Both the position numbers and the translations under genes were made by a program. A stretch of 45,465 nucleotides of DNA, taken from positions 1 through 45,465 of the forward strand of contig CAZUAI010000046.1 in NCBI GenBank assembly GCA_964617875.1, read 5' to 3'. The stretch comes from CAZMVY01 sp964617875. Lineage in GTDB: Bacteria > Planctomycetota > Phycisphaerae > UBA1845 > PWPN01. Of the stretch, positions 25,502 to 34,091 are shown piece after piece. The first letter of the stretch is position 1; every line of letters begins with the position of its first letter. The notes under the pieces were generated by a model. The model was given only the letters and a program-made list of their open reading frames with translations, ran no database searches and was not told the origin of the DNA.

Positions 25502-27526
25502 TCATCCCGGCTGCGGCAGCGGTCCCGGCCCGAGATCGCGGCGGGCGATGATCGGCTTGGCCTTCGGCGGTTCGGCGGCGACCTTCCGGGCCACCGGGCC
25601 TTCGGCGTCGAGCAGGTCGGACACACTCGGGCGATCCAGCGGTTCGCCCCGGATGATCTTGTGCACGTCCTGACCGTCGAGCGTTTCGTACTTCAGCAGC
25701 GCCTGGGCGATGGCGTCGAGCTTGTCGCGATTGGCCAGAATGAGCTGGCGGGTCTCCTCGAAGGCGTTGTCCACCAGGCGCTTGATCTCCGCGTCGATGA
25801 CCTGCGCGGTCTGCTCGGAGTACTCGCGCGGCCCCGACCAGCCGAGCCAGGCGCCCCGGCCGTCGTCCCCGTGATAGACGAAGCCGACCTGGTCGCTCAT
25901 GCCCCACTCGATCACCATGCGGCGGGCGATCTCGGTCGCCTGGCGGATGTCCTGGGCGGCCCCGCTCGAGATATCGTCGCAGAACATCTCCTCGGCGATG
26001 CGGCCGCCGAACGTCACCTTCATCAGGGCCGTGAGGAACTTCCGGCCGTAGACGAGCCGGTCCTTCTCCGGCAGCGAGAACGTGGCCCCGCCCGCCTGCC
26101 CCCGCGGGATGATGCTCACCTTGTGCAACGGGTCCGCATCGGGCAGGAGCACCTGCACGAGCGCGTGGCCCGCCTCGTGGTAGGCCACCACCTTCTTCTC
26201 CTTCTCGTCCACCTCGCGGCTCTTCTTCGCCCGGCCCCAGCGGACCTTGTCGCGGGCCTCCTCCATGTCCGCCTGCTCGACGTAGTCCTTGTTGGCCATC
26301 GTGGCGATCAGGGCCGATTCGTTGATGATCGCCGCCAGGTCGGCGCCGCTGAACATCGGCGTCCCGCGGGCGAGCCGCTGCAGATCGACGTCGGGGCCGA
26401 GTTTGATCTTCTTCGCGTGGACCTTGAGGATCTCGAGGCGGCCCTTCACGTCGGGCAGCGGGACGTAGACCTGCCGGTCGAACCGGCCCGGCCGGATCAG
26501 CGCCTCGTCGAGCACGTCGCGCCGGTTGGTCGCCGCGATGACGATCACCTGGTCCGACGTGTCGAAGCCGTCCATCTCGACGAGGATCGCGTTGAGCGTC
26601 TGCTCGCGCTCGTCGTGCCCGCCGCCGTTGAAGCCCGCCCCTCGCCGACGGCCGACGGCGTCGATCTCGTCGAGGAACACGATGCACGGCGAGTTGTCCT
26701 TCGCCTGCTTGAACAGGTCGCGGACGCGCGAGGCCCCGACGCCGACGAACATCTCGACGAAGTCCGAACCGCTGATCGAGAAGAACGGCACATCCGCCTC
26801 GCCCGCGATGGCCTTCGCCAGCAGCGTCTTGCCGCAGCCCGGCTCGCCGACGAGCAGCACGCCGCGCGGGATCCGCGCGCCGAGCCTCTGGAACCGCTTC
26901 GGGTTCTTGAGGAACTCGATGATCTCGGCGACTTCCTCCTTCGCCTCGTCGACGCCGGCGACATCGGCGAACGTGATGTTCGTATGTTCCTTCGTACTGA
27001 CGCGGTGGCGGCTCCGCCCGAAGTTGCCCAGCATGCCCATCCCGCCGCCCGCGCCGCGGAGCTGCCGGAAGACAAAGAACCAGATGAAGGCGAAGATGAG
27101 GATCCAGGGCACGATCTGGATCAGGAGCGTGATGAACATCGTGCCGGTTTCGTCGTACTTGATCTCCTTCGCGTTGCGGCACTTCTCGCGGATCCACGAC
27201 ACGAGCGTGCTGTCGATCGCCCCCGGCGGGTACTTGAGTTCGAACTCGCGCGGCTCATCCACGCCCTTCGGCGTGTCCTGCGTCAGCCTGCCCTTCAGTG
27301 CGTTGTCCTGGATGACGAGCGACTCGATGCGGTCGTTCTCGACGAACCGCCAGAAGTCGTTCATCGTGATGATCTGCCGCCGGTCCATGTGCTGCATGAG
27401 CAGCATGACCAGCATGAGCGCGAACAGGATGAACAGCACCCAACCGAAGATGCCGCGGCCCATGCGCATGGGCCCCCCCGGCCCGCGCTGCGTTGGGCGA
27501 TCGTCTTGATCCGGCGAATCCGCCAT
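25502..27526 (-). CDS. ftsH: ATP-dependent zinc metalloprotease FtsH
   Basis: A membrane-anchored AAA+ protease that degrades misfolded membrane proteins and regulatory targets, 674 aa. Two N-terminal TM helices (about 26-47 and 129-156) flank an extracytoplasmic domain. Walker A is GEPGCGKT (227-234), where most FtsH have GPPGTGKT. Walker B is CIVFLDEID (281-289) and the second region of homology includes RPGRFDRQVYVP (346 onward). The zinc site is HEAGH (450-454) with D526 as the likely third ligand. The C-terminal helical domain is complete. ATG 27526 is the likely start. It lies downstream of the lptE-like gene with a 93-base gap containing a GC hairpin, so it may also have its own promoter. 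Confidence 0.95.
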   Translation of the reverse strand: MADSPDQDDRPTQRGPGGPMRMGRGIFGWVLFILFALMLVMLLMQHMDRRQIITMNDFWRFVENDRIESLVIQDNALKGRLTQDTPKGVDEPREFELKYPPGAIDSTLVSWIREKCRNAKEIKYDETGTMFITLLIQIVPWILIFAFIWFFVFRQLRGAGGGMGMLGNFGRSRHRVSTKEHTNITFADVAGVDEAKEEVAEIIEFLKNPKRFQRLGARIPRGVLLVGEPGCGKTLLAKAIAGEADVPFFSISGSDFVEMFVGVGASRVRDLFKQAKDNSPCIVFLDEIDAVGRRRGAGFNGGGHDEREQTLNAILVEMDGFDTSDQVIVIAATNRRDVLDEALIRPGRFDRQVYVPLPDVKGRLEILKVHAKKIKLGPDVDLQRLARGTPMFSGADLAAIINESALIATMANKDYVEQADMEEARDKVRWGRAKKSREVDEKEKKVVAYHEAGHALVQVLLPDADPLHKVSIIPRGQAGGATFSLPEKDRLVYGRKFLTALMKVTFGGRIAEEMFCDDISSGAAQDIRQATEIARRMVIEWGMSDQVGFVYHGDDGRGAWLGWSGPREYSEQTAQVIDAEIKRLVDNAFEETRQLILANRDKLDAIAQALLKYETLDGQDVHKIIRGEPLDRPSVSDLLDAEGPVARKVAAEPPKAKPIIARRDLGPGPLPQPG

Positions 27527-27555
27527 AGTCCTGCCGTCGCTCTTTCTCGACCCCG

Positions 27556-27570
27556 GGCCGCTTCGCGGCC
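27556..27570. repeat. GC hairpin in the ftsH leader
   Basis: GGCCGC-TTC-GCGGCC, a perfect 6-bp stem with a 3-nt loop, lies 30 bases upstream of the ftsH start. No T-run follows, so it looks like a leader structure rather than a terminator. Confidence 0.35.
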
Positions 27571-27619
27571 GGCCGCCCTCGTGCCCCGTTATCGGTCCAC
27601 ACGGATAATGATAGCGTCT

Positions 27620-28150
27620 CTACCACCCCGTTTCCATGCTATCGACGATTCGACGGGCCAACTTGTTCATCCCCTCCTCGCTCGCCATGTAAAACGTTTC
27701 CTTCAGCGGCGGGACGTACTCGATCGTCTGGGTGAATTGCGGCGATTCCACCAGGATCCTGCCGGTCCGCAGGTCCTTCCACCGATAACTGACGACGATC
27801 GTGGCCGCGAGTTCGCGCGGTTTGTCGGTGATGAAATCCCGCCCCAGCGACCCCTGCCGCACCTCGAGCACCTCGCCGGAGAGCACCGTGTCGGCCCGGT
27901 TCTTCGGGGCGTTTCGGTAGGGCGTGCCGCGGTCGATCTCCTTCCGCAGCGCCTCGGTCAGCTGCATCTCCAGCCCCCGGCGGAACTCCTTCGACTGGAA
28001 CATCTCCACGTACACCGTGCGAATTCCCTGCGGGTGCAGCGAGCTGGACGAGTAGCCGCATCCGCCCGCGCAGGCGATCAGTCCGAGGCCGATCCCCCCG
28101 ACGGCTTGGAGCGTGATTCGTCGCATGTGGAGAACGCCGCCTCCGTTCAT
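27620..28150 (-). CDS. LptE-like LPS-assembly lipoprotein
   Basis: A 176-aa predicted outer-membrane lipoprotein of the LptE/RlpB type, which in studied bacteria plugs the LptD barrel for lipopolysaccharide insertion. After the signal peptide the sequence reads GGCGYSSSSLHPQGIRTVYVEMF, the classic start of the fold, then TEALRKEI and the strand LSGEVLEV. Two Cys could be lipidated (in LIAC or AGGC). The first ATG (28150) overlaps the upstream TGA as ATGA, which favours coupled translation; ATG 28126 gives a tighter signal peptide and has GGAGG about 12 bases upstream. Either is possible. No lptD is present here. It shares its operon with the BamD-like gene. Confidence 0.8.
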   Translation of the reverse strand: MNGGGVLHMRRITLQAVGGIGLGLIACAGGCGYSSSSLHPQGIRTVYVEMFQSKEFRRGLEMQLTEALRKEIDRGTPYRNAPKNRADTVLSGEVLEVRQGSLGRDFITDKPRELAATIVVSYRWKDLRTGRILVESPQFTQTIEYVPPLKETFYMASEEGMNKLARRIVDSMETGW

Positions 28151-29250
28151 GGATCTGCCGGGCCCGCCGCGACCAGGCCGATGTCCCGCGTCAGTCCGCC
28201 GGTCCCGCCCGATCGCGCCACCGGCTGCGTGGTCGGCGCCGCCATCAGGCCCAGCTGCGCCAGCCGCGCCTCCGCCTGGGCCGCCCAGGTCGTGCCCGGC
28301 CAGTTCAGGACCGTGGAGCGGTAGTAGAACGCCGCCGCGGTCCGCTTGTGCGTCCGCTCGTAGTAGTGCCCGATCTCGTATTCCTTCTGGGCCCGCGTCG
28401 TCCGGATCTGATCCAGGATGACCGGGACGTCCTTCGCCTCCGCCACCTGCGGGTACTGCTGCTGGAACTGCTTGAACCGCTCCTCCGCCTCGACCAGGCC
28501 CGCGTCGTCAAACTTGACGCCCGCGAAGCTCGCCAGGGCGGATTGCGCGCTCCGCAGCAGGGCGTACGGCTGGTAGCGGCTGCGGGCGTAATCGCGGGCC
28601 AGCCGGGCATACTCGTCCTGCGCCATCTCGAACTCGCCCTGCCGGTAGTAGTAGTCCGCCTTGGTCTTCAACGCCATCTCGGCAAGTTCCGTCCCGCCGT
28701 GGTTGGCGATGATGTCGTCCATGATCTTGATGCCCTCATCGTAGTCGCGGATCCTGAGCATGCCCTTCCACGCCTTGCGCTTCTGCCCGTCGAGGTACTG
28801 CTCGCCGATCCGGAACTCCGCGGGCAGGGCCCGCTCCGCGTACACCGACCCGGGGAAGTCGTTCAGCAACGCCTTGTAGGCGTCGTGAGCCGCCCGGTAA
28901 TCGCCCAGCTCGAGCTGGGCCGTCGCCTGCACGTACAGCGCCTCGGGATACCGCGGCGCCTGCCCGCCGTATTGCCTGATCCACGCCATGACGCGCTTCA
29001 GGGCGTCCTTGTACTCCTCGCGGGCCAGCGCCTGCCTTGCCAGGTCGAGGTCGCCGTCCTCCGTCCCCGGCACGGGAGGCGCCTGCTCGGTCCACTCGCT
29101 GGTCTGCGGATTGAATCGCCACGTTTCGACGAACCGTTCCTTCGGCGCCTTGGCGGGGGGCGCGGCCGCGATCGCCACCGACGCCGCCGGCAGCATTGTC
29201 AGGCACAAGAGAAGCCCGCGTATTCGATATGGACGTCGGATGAAACCCAT
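28147..29250 (-). CDS. BamD/YbgF-like TPR outer-membrane assembly protein
   Basis: A 367-aa exported protein rich in tetratricopeptide repeats. The chosen ATG 29250 opens a signal peptide (MGFIRRPYRIRGLLLCLTM, hydrophobic to about 28); an upstream in-frame GTG (29283) is possible but adds charged residues. TPR-like units run from about 55 to 335, for example YVQATAQLELGDYRAAHDAY and FEMAQDEYARLARDY, and resemble BamD-type assembly factors. Unlike BamD, there is no obvious lipobox Cys after the signal, so it may be soluble in the periplasm. Its stop codon overlaps the lptE-like start by 4 nt, so the two are surely co-translated. A role in envelope assembly is inferred. Confidence 0.75.
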   Translation of the reverse strand: MGFIRRPYRIRGLLLCLTMLPAASVAIAAAPPAKAPKERFVETWRFNPQTSEWTEQAPPVPGTEDGDLDLARQALAREEYKDALKRVMAWIRQYGGQAPRYPEALYVQATAQLELGDYRAAHDAYKALLNDFPGSVYAERALPAEFRIGEQYLDGQKRKAWKGMLRIRDYDEGIKIMDDIIANHGGTELAEMALKTKADYYYRQGEFEMAQDEYARLARDYARSRYQPYALLRSAQSALASFAGVKFDDAGLVEAEERFKQFQQQYPQVAEAKDVPVILDQIRTTRAQKEYEIGHYYERTHKRTAAAFYYRSTVLNWPGTTWAAQAEARLAQLGLMAAPTTQPVARSGGTGGLTRDIGLVAAGPADP

Positions 29251-29392
29251 AAGCCGCTGTTCTGCCCGCCACTCTCGCCGCACGGCAGGCGAATCATGCC
29301 TTCCCCGGGCCGGATTATACGGGTTCGGTGCCGATTGTCCACTTGCCCCGGCGGGGCAAAGGCATGCAGCGGGCGGCGCAAGCCACGGAGAC

Positions 29393-30949
29393 TCACCGCG
29401 GCCGGCTGGACGTCGTCGGCCCCGTGGCCGGAACCGACGCCGGCGTCCGCCACCAGCGCTTGAGCGTGTCCAGATTCACGTCGCGGGCCCGCGCCTGGAT
29501 CTGGTCGAGCGTGGTCTGGATTGAAAACGTCTCGGACGGCGGCGGCACGGGAATCTCCTGCTGGAGCAGCCGCAGCACGATCATCGCCGCTCCGCCCGGC
29601 CCGACGCGGCCCAGCAGGCGAAGACGCCCCCGGTTGGCCCGGACCGTGGCGCCCATGCGGCTGTACTCGACCTGTTCCGGCAGGATCTGCTCGGGGAGTC
29701 GCAGGCCGACCAGCCGCTTGAACGTCTCGAGGAGTACTCGGCGGTCGATCGTCCCCGCCGCGTCTTTCGGCGGCCGGATATCCACGTCGGCATCCAGCAG
29801 GGCGATCTCGTTTTCCAGGATCCGCAACGCATTGACCCGGACCGACAGGTCGCCGTGAATGACGCCGATCCCCAATCGTCGCGTGATCTCCCGCAGGCCC
29901 ACGCCGTCAACCCACCCGCCCGCGCTCAGTTCGCGGATGTGCCGGCCCTCGAACTGGGCCTGATGCACGACGATGCCGGCACGGCCGTGAATCTCCGGGT
30001 AACCCGCTCGGCGTGCCAAGGGCCCCAGGTCAAGACCGTCCAGCCGACCGCCAAGGCGGACCGACACCAGGCTCGGGGGCGAACCGGCCACGCTCGCTTC
30101 GTCGATCCGCAGGCTCAGGCGCCCCTCGACCGGGCCGAACGGGGCACGGCTGGTCAGTTCGCCCAGTTCCAGCCCGTCCGCCTGCCCCGCGATCCGGACG
30201 GTCTCCGCCGTTCCCTCCTGGCGATACGCGATCGTCCCGCTGAACCGCCCGCTGCGGACGGGTGCGTTCAGCACACCGTCGAGCTGCAGCACGGCGATCG
30301 GCAGCGTCGGCACGGTGAGCCGGACCTCGGGGAGGAACTCGTCCTCCGTCGGCCGGACGTTCGCCCGGATGTGGATCGGCTCGCCGACCGCGAATCCGTT
30401 CAGCGAACGGGCGACCAGCGTCGCCTCGCCCCGGTGGTGCTCGTCGAAGACGATCCGCCCCGTGACGTTCTCGGCGGTGAGGCGGGTCCGGCCCCGCGGC
30501 CACGCAAGATCGACGCCGTGGAACTGCACCTCGCGGAGGTTCACGTCGGCGAGGTTCTTCGTGAACGCCGCGCGGAGGACCCGGCGGTAGTCCTCGGGCA
30601 GCCACTGCTCGGACCCGATCGTGAGCATGCCGCCGTTCAGCTCGAGATACAGGTCGGGCATCTTCCCCCGGCCGGCCTGCCGCCAGATCGCCGTCGGGCA
30701 GTCGAAGACCCGATCGCGGCGGCCCGGCAGCCAGATCCGCACGTCGCGAAAGACGCGGCTCCGGAGCGTGTGCGGCTCGACACGTCCGACCTCGGTGGGC
30801 AGTTGAAAGAAATCAGTGAGTTCCGCCTCGACGCGGTGCCGATACGTGGCCGTGCGGAAGTAAAGCCCGTACGCGGCGGTCCCCCAGAGCAGCAAGCTGA
30901 CCGCCGCCGTGGCGGCGGCGGCCTGAATCAACCGGTCGCGCGCCGTCAC
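29393..30949 (-). CDS. AsmA/TamB-like single-anchor envelope protein
   Basis: A 518-aa protein of uncertain family. GTG 30949 is chosen because it overlaps the upstream stop as GTGA; the open frame before it is out-of-phase shadow of the upstream gene. One membrane anchor lies at about 5-30 (AAAATAAVSLLLWG). The rest is repeated beta-strand and turn sequence (LYLELNGGMLTIG, ADGLELGELT, LSLRIDEASV, ADVDIRPP) like AsmA-family proteins, which form long grooves that carry lipids between membranes. The similarity is by pattern only. It is translationally coupled to the FG-GAP lipoprotein upstream and followed by the BamD-like and LptE-like genes, which fits an envelope job. Confidence 0.6.
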   Translation of the reverse strand: MTARDRLIQAAAATAAVSLLLWGTAAYGLYFRTATYRHRVEAELTDFFQLPTEVGRVEPHTLRSRVFRDVRIWLPGRRDRVFDCPTAIWRQAGRGKMPDLYLELNGGMLTIGSEQWLPEDYRRVLRAAFTKNLADVNLREVQFHGVDLAWPRGRTRLTAENVTGRIVFDEHHRGEATLVARSLNGFAVGEPIHIRANVRPTEDEFLPEVRLTVPTLPIAVLQLDGVLNAPVRSGRFSGTIAYRQEGTAETVRIAGQADGLELGELTSRAPFGPVEGRLSLRIDEASVAGSPPSLVSVRLGGRLDGLDLGPLARRAGYPEIHGRAGIVVHQAQFEGRHIRELSAGGWVDGVGLREITRRLGIGVIHGDLSVRVNALRILENEIALLDADVDIRPPKDAAGTIDRRVLLETFKRLVGLRLPEQILPEQVEYSRMGATVRANRGRLRLLGRVGPGGAAMIVLRLLQQEIPVPPPSETFSIQTTLDQIQARARDVNLDTLKRWWRTPASVPATGPTTSSRPR

Positions 30950-33912
30950 GGGTTCGCCATGGTGATGCCGTTCGTCCCGTAGATCAGGTACGCCTCGCCC
31001 GCGTGGATGCGCCGCTGGCTCGGGTCGTTCGGGTTCACGAAGTTCGCATCCGGGTTGCCGATCAGGATGTCGCCGAACCCGTCGGCGTCGGCATCGCCGG
31101 CCGAATCCACGGGCATCCGCCACTGGCCGTCGGCCAGGATCGGCGCCTCGTCCGCCGTGCCGACCGCGTACGGCCCCACGAACACGACGCCCGGCAGGAC
31201 CGTCGTCCCCACCTGCGTGAGGTTGAACGCCCGGTTGTACAGGTGCGTTCCGCCGAAGATCACATAGGCGACGCCGCGCCGGAGCTGCCCGTTGAGGTTC
31301 CGCGTCTCGGCCGGGGCCGACAGGATCAGGTCGCCGTAGCCGTCGCCGTTGAAATCCCCCGCCGACGCCAACGACGAACCCGCCAGCCCACCCGCCTGCG
31401 TTCCGTAGAAGATGACGCCCGGCAACTGGTCCGTCGCGACCTGCGACGTCCAGAAGATGTTTTCGCCGGTCATGAACCGGCCGCCGAAGATGACGCCGAC
31501 CATGCCCGCGTCCGTCAGGCCCGGCGGGTCGAACTTCGGCACGCCGAACGCGATGTCCGGCAGCCCGTCGCCGTTCATGTCGTTCACCAGTTTCTGCATC
31601 TCGCCGAGTTCGTCGCCGGCATGGATGCCGTGCATCTCGAAACGCGGGGTTTTCTCCATCGATTGGCTGCTGCCCAGGTAGTTGGGCTCAAAGGCGTTGA
31701 TGTTCCCGATGTCCACGCGGCCGAAGACGATGTAGAGGACGCCGTTATCGACCATGCCGTCCCGGTCGGCGCCCGGCGCGCCCATCAGGATATCCTGGTC
31801 GCCGTCTCCGTTGAAATCGCCCGCGGCTCCCGCGAAGCCGAGGTGATCGCCCGGCACGCTCCCGATGAAATTGCGGAAGGCCGGACGGCTGAAGGTGCAA
31901 CCGGCGGGGGCGCTCTGGCAGCCGTATCGCGGTACGGTCGTGACACAGAACGGGCTCTCGGGATCAATGAATCGGAAGAACCGCTGGCCGAAAAAGAGCA
32001 GGACCTGGCCGCGTTCCTTCTCGGCCATCGGGCCGGAGATGAGGAGTTCGGAGGTGTTGTCCTTTCGGCTGCCCGAACTGACCGTTGCGCCGGTGGCATC
32101 CATGACGACATCAAAAATGCCGCCGATGGTGAAGAGATCCGGAACGATTCCCCAATCGCCGAGCGAACCGGAGGTGAGCGGGGGCATCATGGCGACCGTC
32201 TGACCGAAGCGGCTCTTCCGGTTGAACGGGCCGTTCGGGGAAATCGCTTCCTCCCAATCGATGTCGAACCACGCTCCGAGAAACCGCGCGCCTTCGACGA
32301 ACGGCGCGGGCGTTCCGGCCTGGCCCAAATCAACGAAGCGGTTGTCGAAATAGCCCGTACTGCGAATGTAAAGCGCGTATCCGCTGGCATCGAAGCTGTC
32401 GGTCCAGCCGGCGTAGACGGGGTAATCGTAGTAGTTCCAGGAGGGAGGCGAGCAACCGACCTGCCAAAGGGCATTGCGGATGTAAGGCAATCCGATGATC
32501 AGGTCCGGCCGACCGTCGGTATCGAGGACCGTGTCCGAATTGACCGCGACGCTGGTGATGCCGTCGCTGACGTCCGCTTGCGGGGCCCCGAACACCACCC
32601 CGGGGATCCGGTCCGCAAGCCCGATGCTCGAAATCAGGTTGCGCCCGCCAAACCGCAGTTGCGGCCGCCCGTAGGCCATCGACACCATCCCGAACGGCCC
32701 GCGGCCGAACGCCCGGCCATTTTGCGATACGATGATGAACTCGCTCGCCCCGTCGCCGTTCATGTCCGGGACCGGGCAGAAGGACGAGCCCGTCCGGCCG
32801 TTCTCGTCCGTTCCCCGGAAGACCGCCCCGAGCAGCGTACGGCCGATCTGGCCCGTATCGACCAGGGGACCCGTCACCGAGCCCAGCACGATGATGCCGC
32901 CCGCCGCATAGTCATGGACCCGGGTATTCCTGCCGTCGGACACGTCCACCCGCACGCGCCAGTGCTCCCCGTTGAGCATCGGCGGGATCTTGGTCACGTC
33001 AATCGTAATGTCGAGGTTGCCGCCGACGGCCGTCGGCTGCGTGGTGCTCGCCTGGCCGGTCGGAGGCGGCGTCAGGCAATCATCTTCGTCCGTGCACGCA
33101 AGGAGGATGGCCCCGTTCACCTGCTGCGGGAAGGTGCCGCCGCAGATCGCTGCGATCTGCGCCGGTGTCTGGAAGATCACGTCATTGTTCGGGTCGTCGT
33201 CGCTGTCGAGCAGGACCAGCACCTTGGCCTTGCTGTCGGGGTCGCGTGCGCACCAGCTGATCCGCGTGCTGCTGCCGTGGATCACGGCCTGGATGCTTGT
33301 CGGCGCGGTGACATCGACCGTCGGCGGCCGGGTCCTTGGCTGCGTCCCCGGCGGGACCACGGTGACCAGGCCGAGGGCCGCGACCCGGGCCGTCGGGCTC
33401 AGTCCGTTCGAGGCGATGCCGCGGATGGCGTACTCCCCGGTGGCCAGACCCGCGGGATCGAACGAGACGGTCTTGCCCCCCGGGATGTCGTTCCGGAAGC
33501 CCTTGGAGATCATCCTCTTGTTTGCGCTGGGGTCCGCATCCGGCGGAAGCCACGTGTTGGGATCCGACACAGGCGCGATCCAGACGCTGTACGCCGCGTT
33601 GTACGCGGCGTCGGTCAAGGTCCAGGACACGTCAACCGGGAAGCCCGAGGTCGCCTCCGTGCTAACACTGGGATCGGAGAAGGAGAGAATCGGCGAACTC
33701 ACGTTGCTCGTCTTCGTGCCGCTGCCGGTCGGGCTCACGGGTTCATTGGACGGCGATCCGGGGCACCCCCCGAGGGACAGGCCGCAGGCCACCAGGCCGG
33801 CGGCGGTCAGTACGGCAACCGCCGCCATGCTGCGCAAGGTTCGCGTACTGGGGTTCTGGCCGGCAAGGCCGACAGCCGGACCGTTTTTGACGTTGCCTTC
33901 TTGGCTTGCCAT
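30946..33912 (-). CDS. FG-GAP repeat lipoprotein
   Basis: A 988-aa predicted surface or periplasmic lipoprotein. ATG 33912 is chosen because GGAGG lies about 10 bases upstream. After the signal, either LVAC (C43) or LGGC (C50) can serve as the lipobox. An N-terminal segment (about 55-390) has beta-rich, Ig-like sections and a DxDxD-type stretch. From about 395 there are repeated FG-GAP units with calcium loops: DMNGDGASEF, DFNGDGDQDI, DMNGDGLPDI, DFNGDGYGDL and DADADGFGDI, alternating with VIFGG/IVFGR strands, consistent with a beta-propeller such as integrin alpha heads. Such proteins often bind partners or carbohydrates. The stop overlaps the AsmA-like gene by 4 nt. It lies divergent from the fucosidase gene. 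Confidence 0.85.
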   Translation of the reverse strand: MASQEGNVKNGPAVGLAGQNPSTRTLRSMAAVAVLTAAGLVACGLSLGGCPGSPSNEPVSPTGSGTKTSNVSSPILSFSDPSVSTEATSGFPVDVSWTLTDAAYNAAYSVWIAPVSDPNTWLPPDADPSANKRMISKGFRNDIPGGKTVSFDPAGLATGEYAIRGIASNGLSPTARVAALGLVTVVPPGTQPRTRPPTVDVTAPTSIQAVIHGSSTRISWCARDPDSKAKVLVLLDSDDDPNNDVIFQTPAQIAAICGGTFPQQVNGAILLACTDEDDCLTPPPTGQASTTQPTAVGGNLDITIDVTKIPPMLNGEHWRVRVDVSDGRNTRVHDYAAGGIIVLGSVTGPLVDTGQIGRTLLGAVFRGTDENGRTGSSFCPVPDMNGDGASEFIIVSQNGRAFGRGPFGMVSMAYGRPQLRFGGRNLISSIGLADRIPGVVFGAPQADVSDGITSVAVNSDTVLDTDGRPDLIIGLPYIRNALWQVGCSPPSWNYYDYPVYAGWTDSFDASGYALYIRSTGYFDNRFVDLGQAGTPAPFVEGARFLGAWFDIDWEEAISPNGPFNRKSRFGQTVAMMPPLTSGSLGDWGIVPDLFTIGGIFDVVMDATGATVSSGSRKDNTSELLISGPMAEKERGQVLLFFGQRFFRFIDPESPFCVTTVPRYGCQSAPAGCTFSRPAFRNFIGSVPGDHLGFAGAAGDFNGDGDQDILMGAPGADRDGMVDNGVLYIVFGRVDIGNINAFEPNYLGSSQSMEKTPRFEMHGIHAGDELGEMQKLVNDMNGDGLPDIAFGVPKFDPPGLTDAGMVGVIFGGRFMTGENIFWTSQVATDQLPGVIFYGTQAGGLAGSSLASAGDFNGDGYGDLILSAPAETRNLNGQLRRGVAYVIFGGTHLYNRAFNLTQVGTTVLPGVVFVGPYAVGTADEAPILADGQWRMPVDSAGDADADGFGDILIGNPDANFVNPNDPSQRRIHAGEAYLIYGTNGITMANP

Positions 33913-34091
33913 TCGATGAAGACCTCCGGTCGCTCTCCGCGCGGATTCCCGCGGTGGCCGGGGCATTCTACGGGGAGGCCACAAGTCGGGTCAAGATGGG
34001 CAATCGCCGCGACTACCGGCCGGAACGGGCGTTGGTTAGGATATCGCCCGACAAGGACGGCAGTGTGTGTATGGCGCGGAGGAATCAGACG

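Noticed and set aside
25470..27197. Upstream extension of the Cys-rich miniprotein frame through ftsH
   Set aside because: Out of frame with ftsH, Arg/Gly-rich, and a good Shine-Dalgarno marks the real start at 25469.
25661..28324. Long plus-strand open frame opposite ftsH and lptE-like genes
   Set aside because: Shadow of ftsH; no domain and an unnatural composition.
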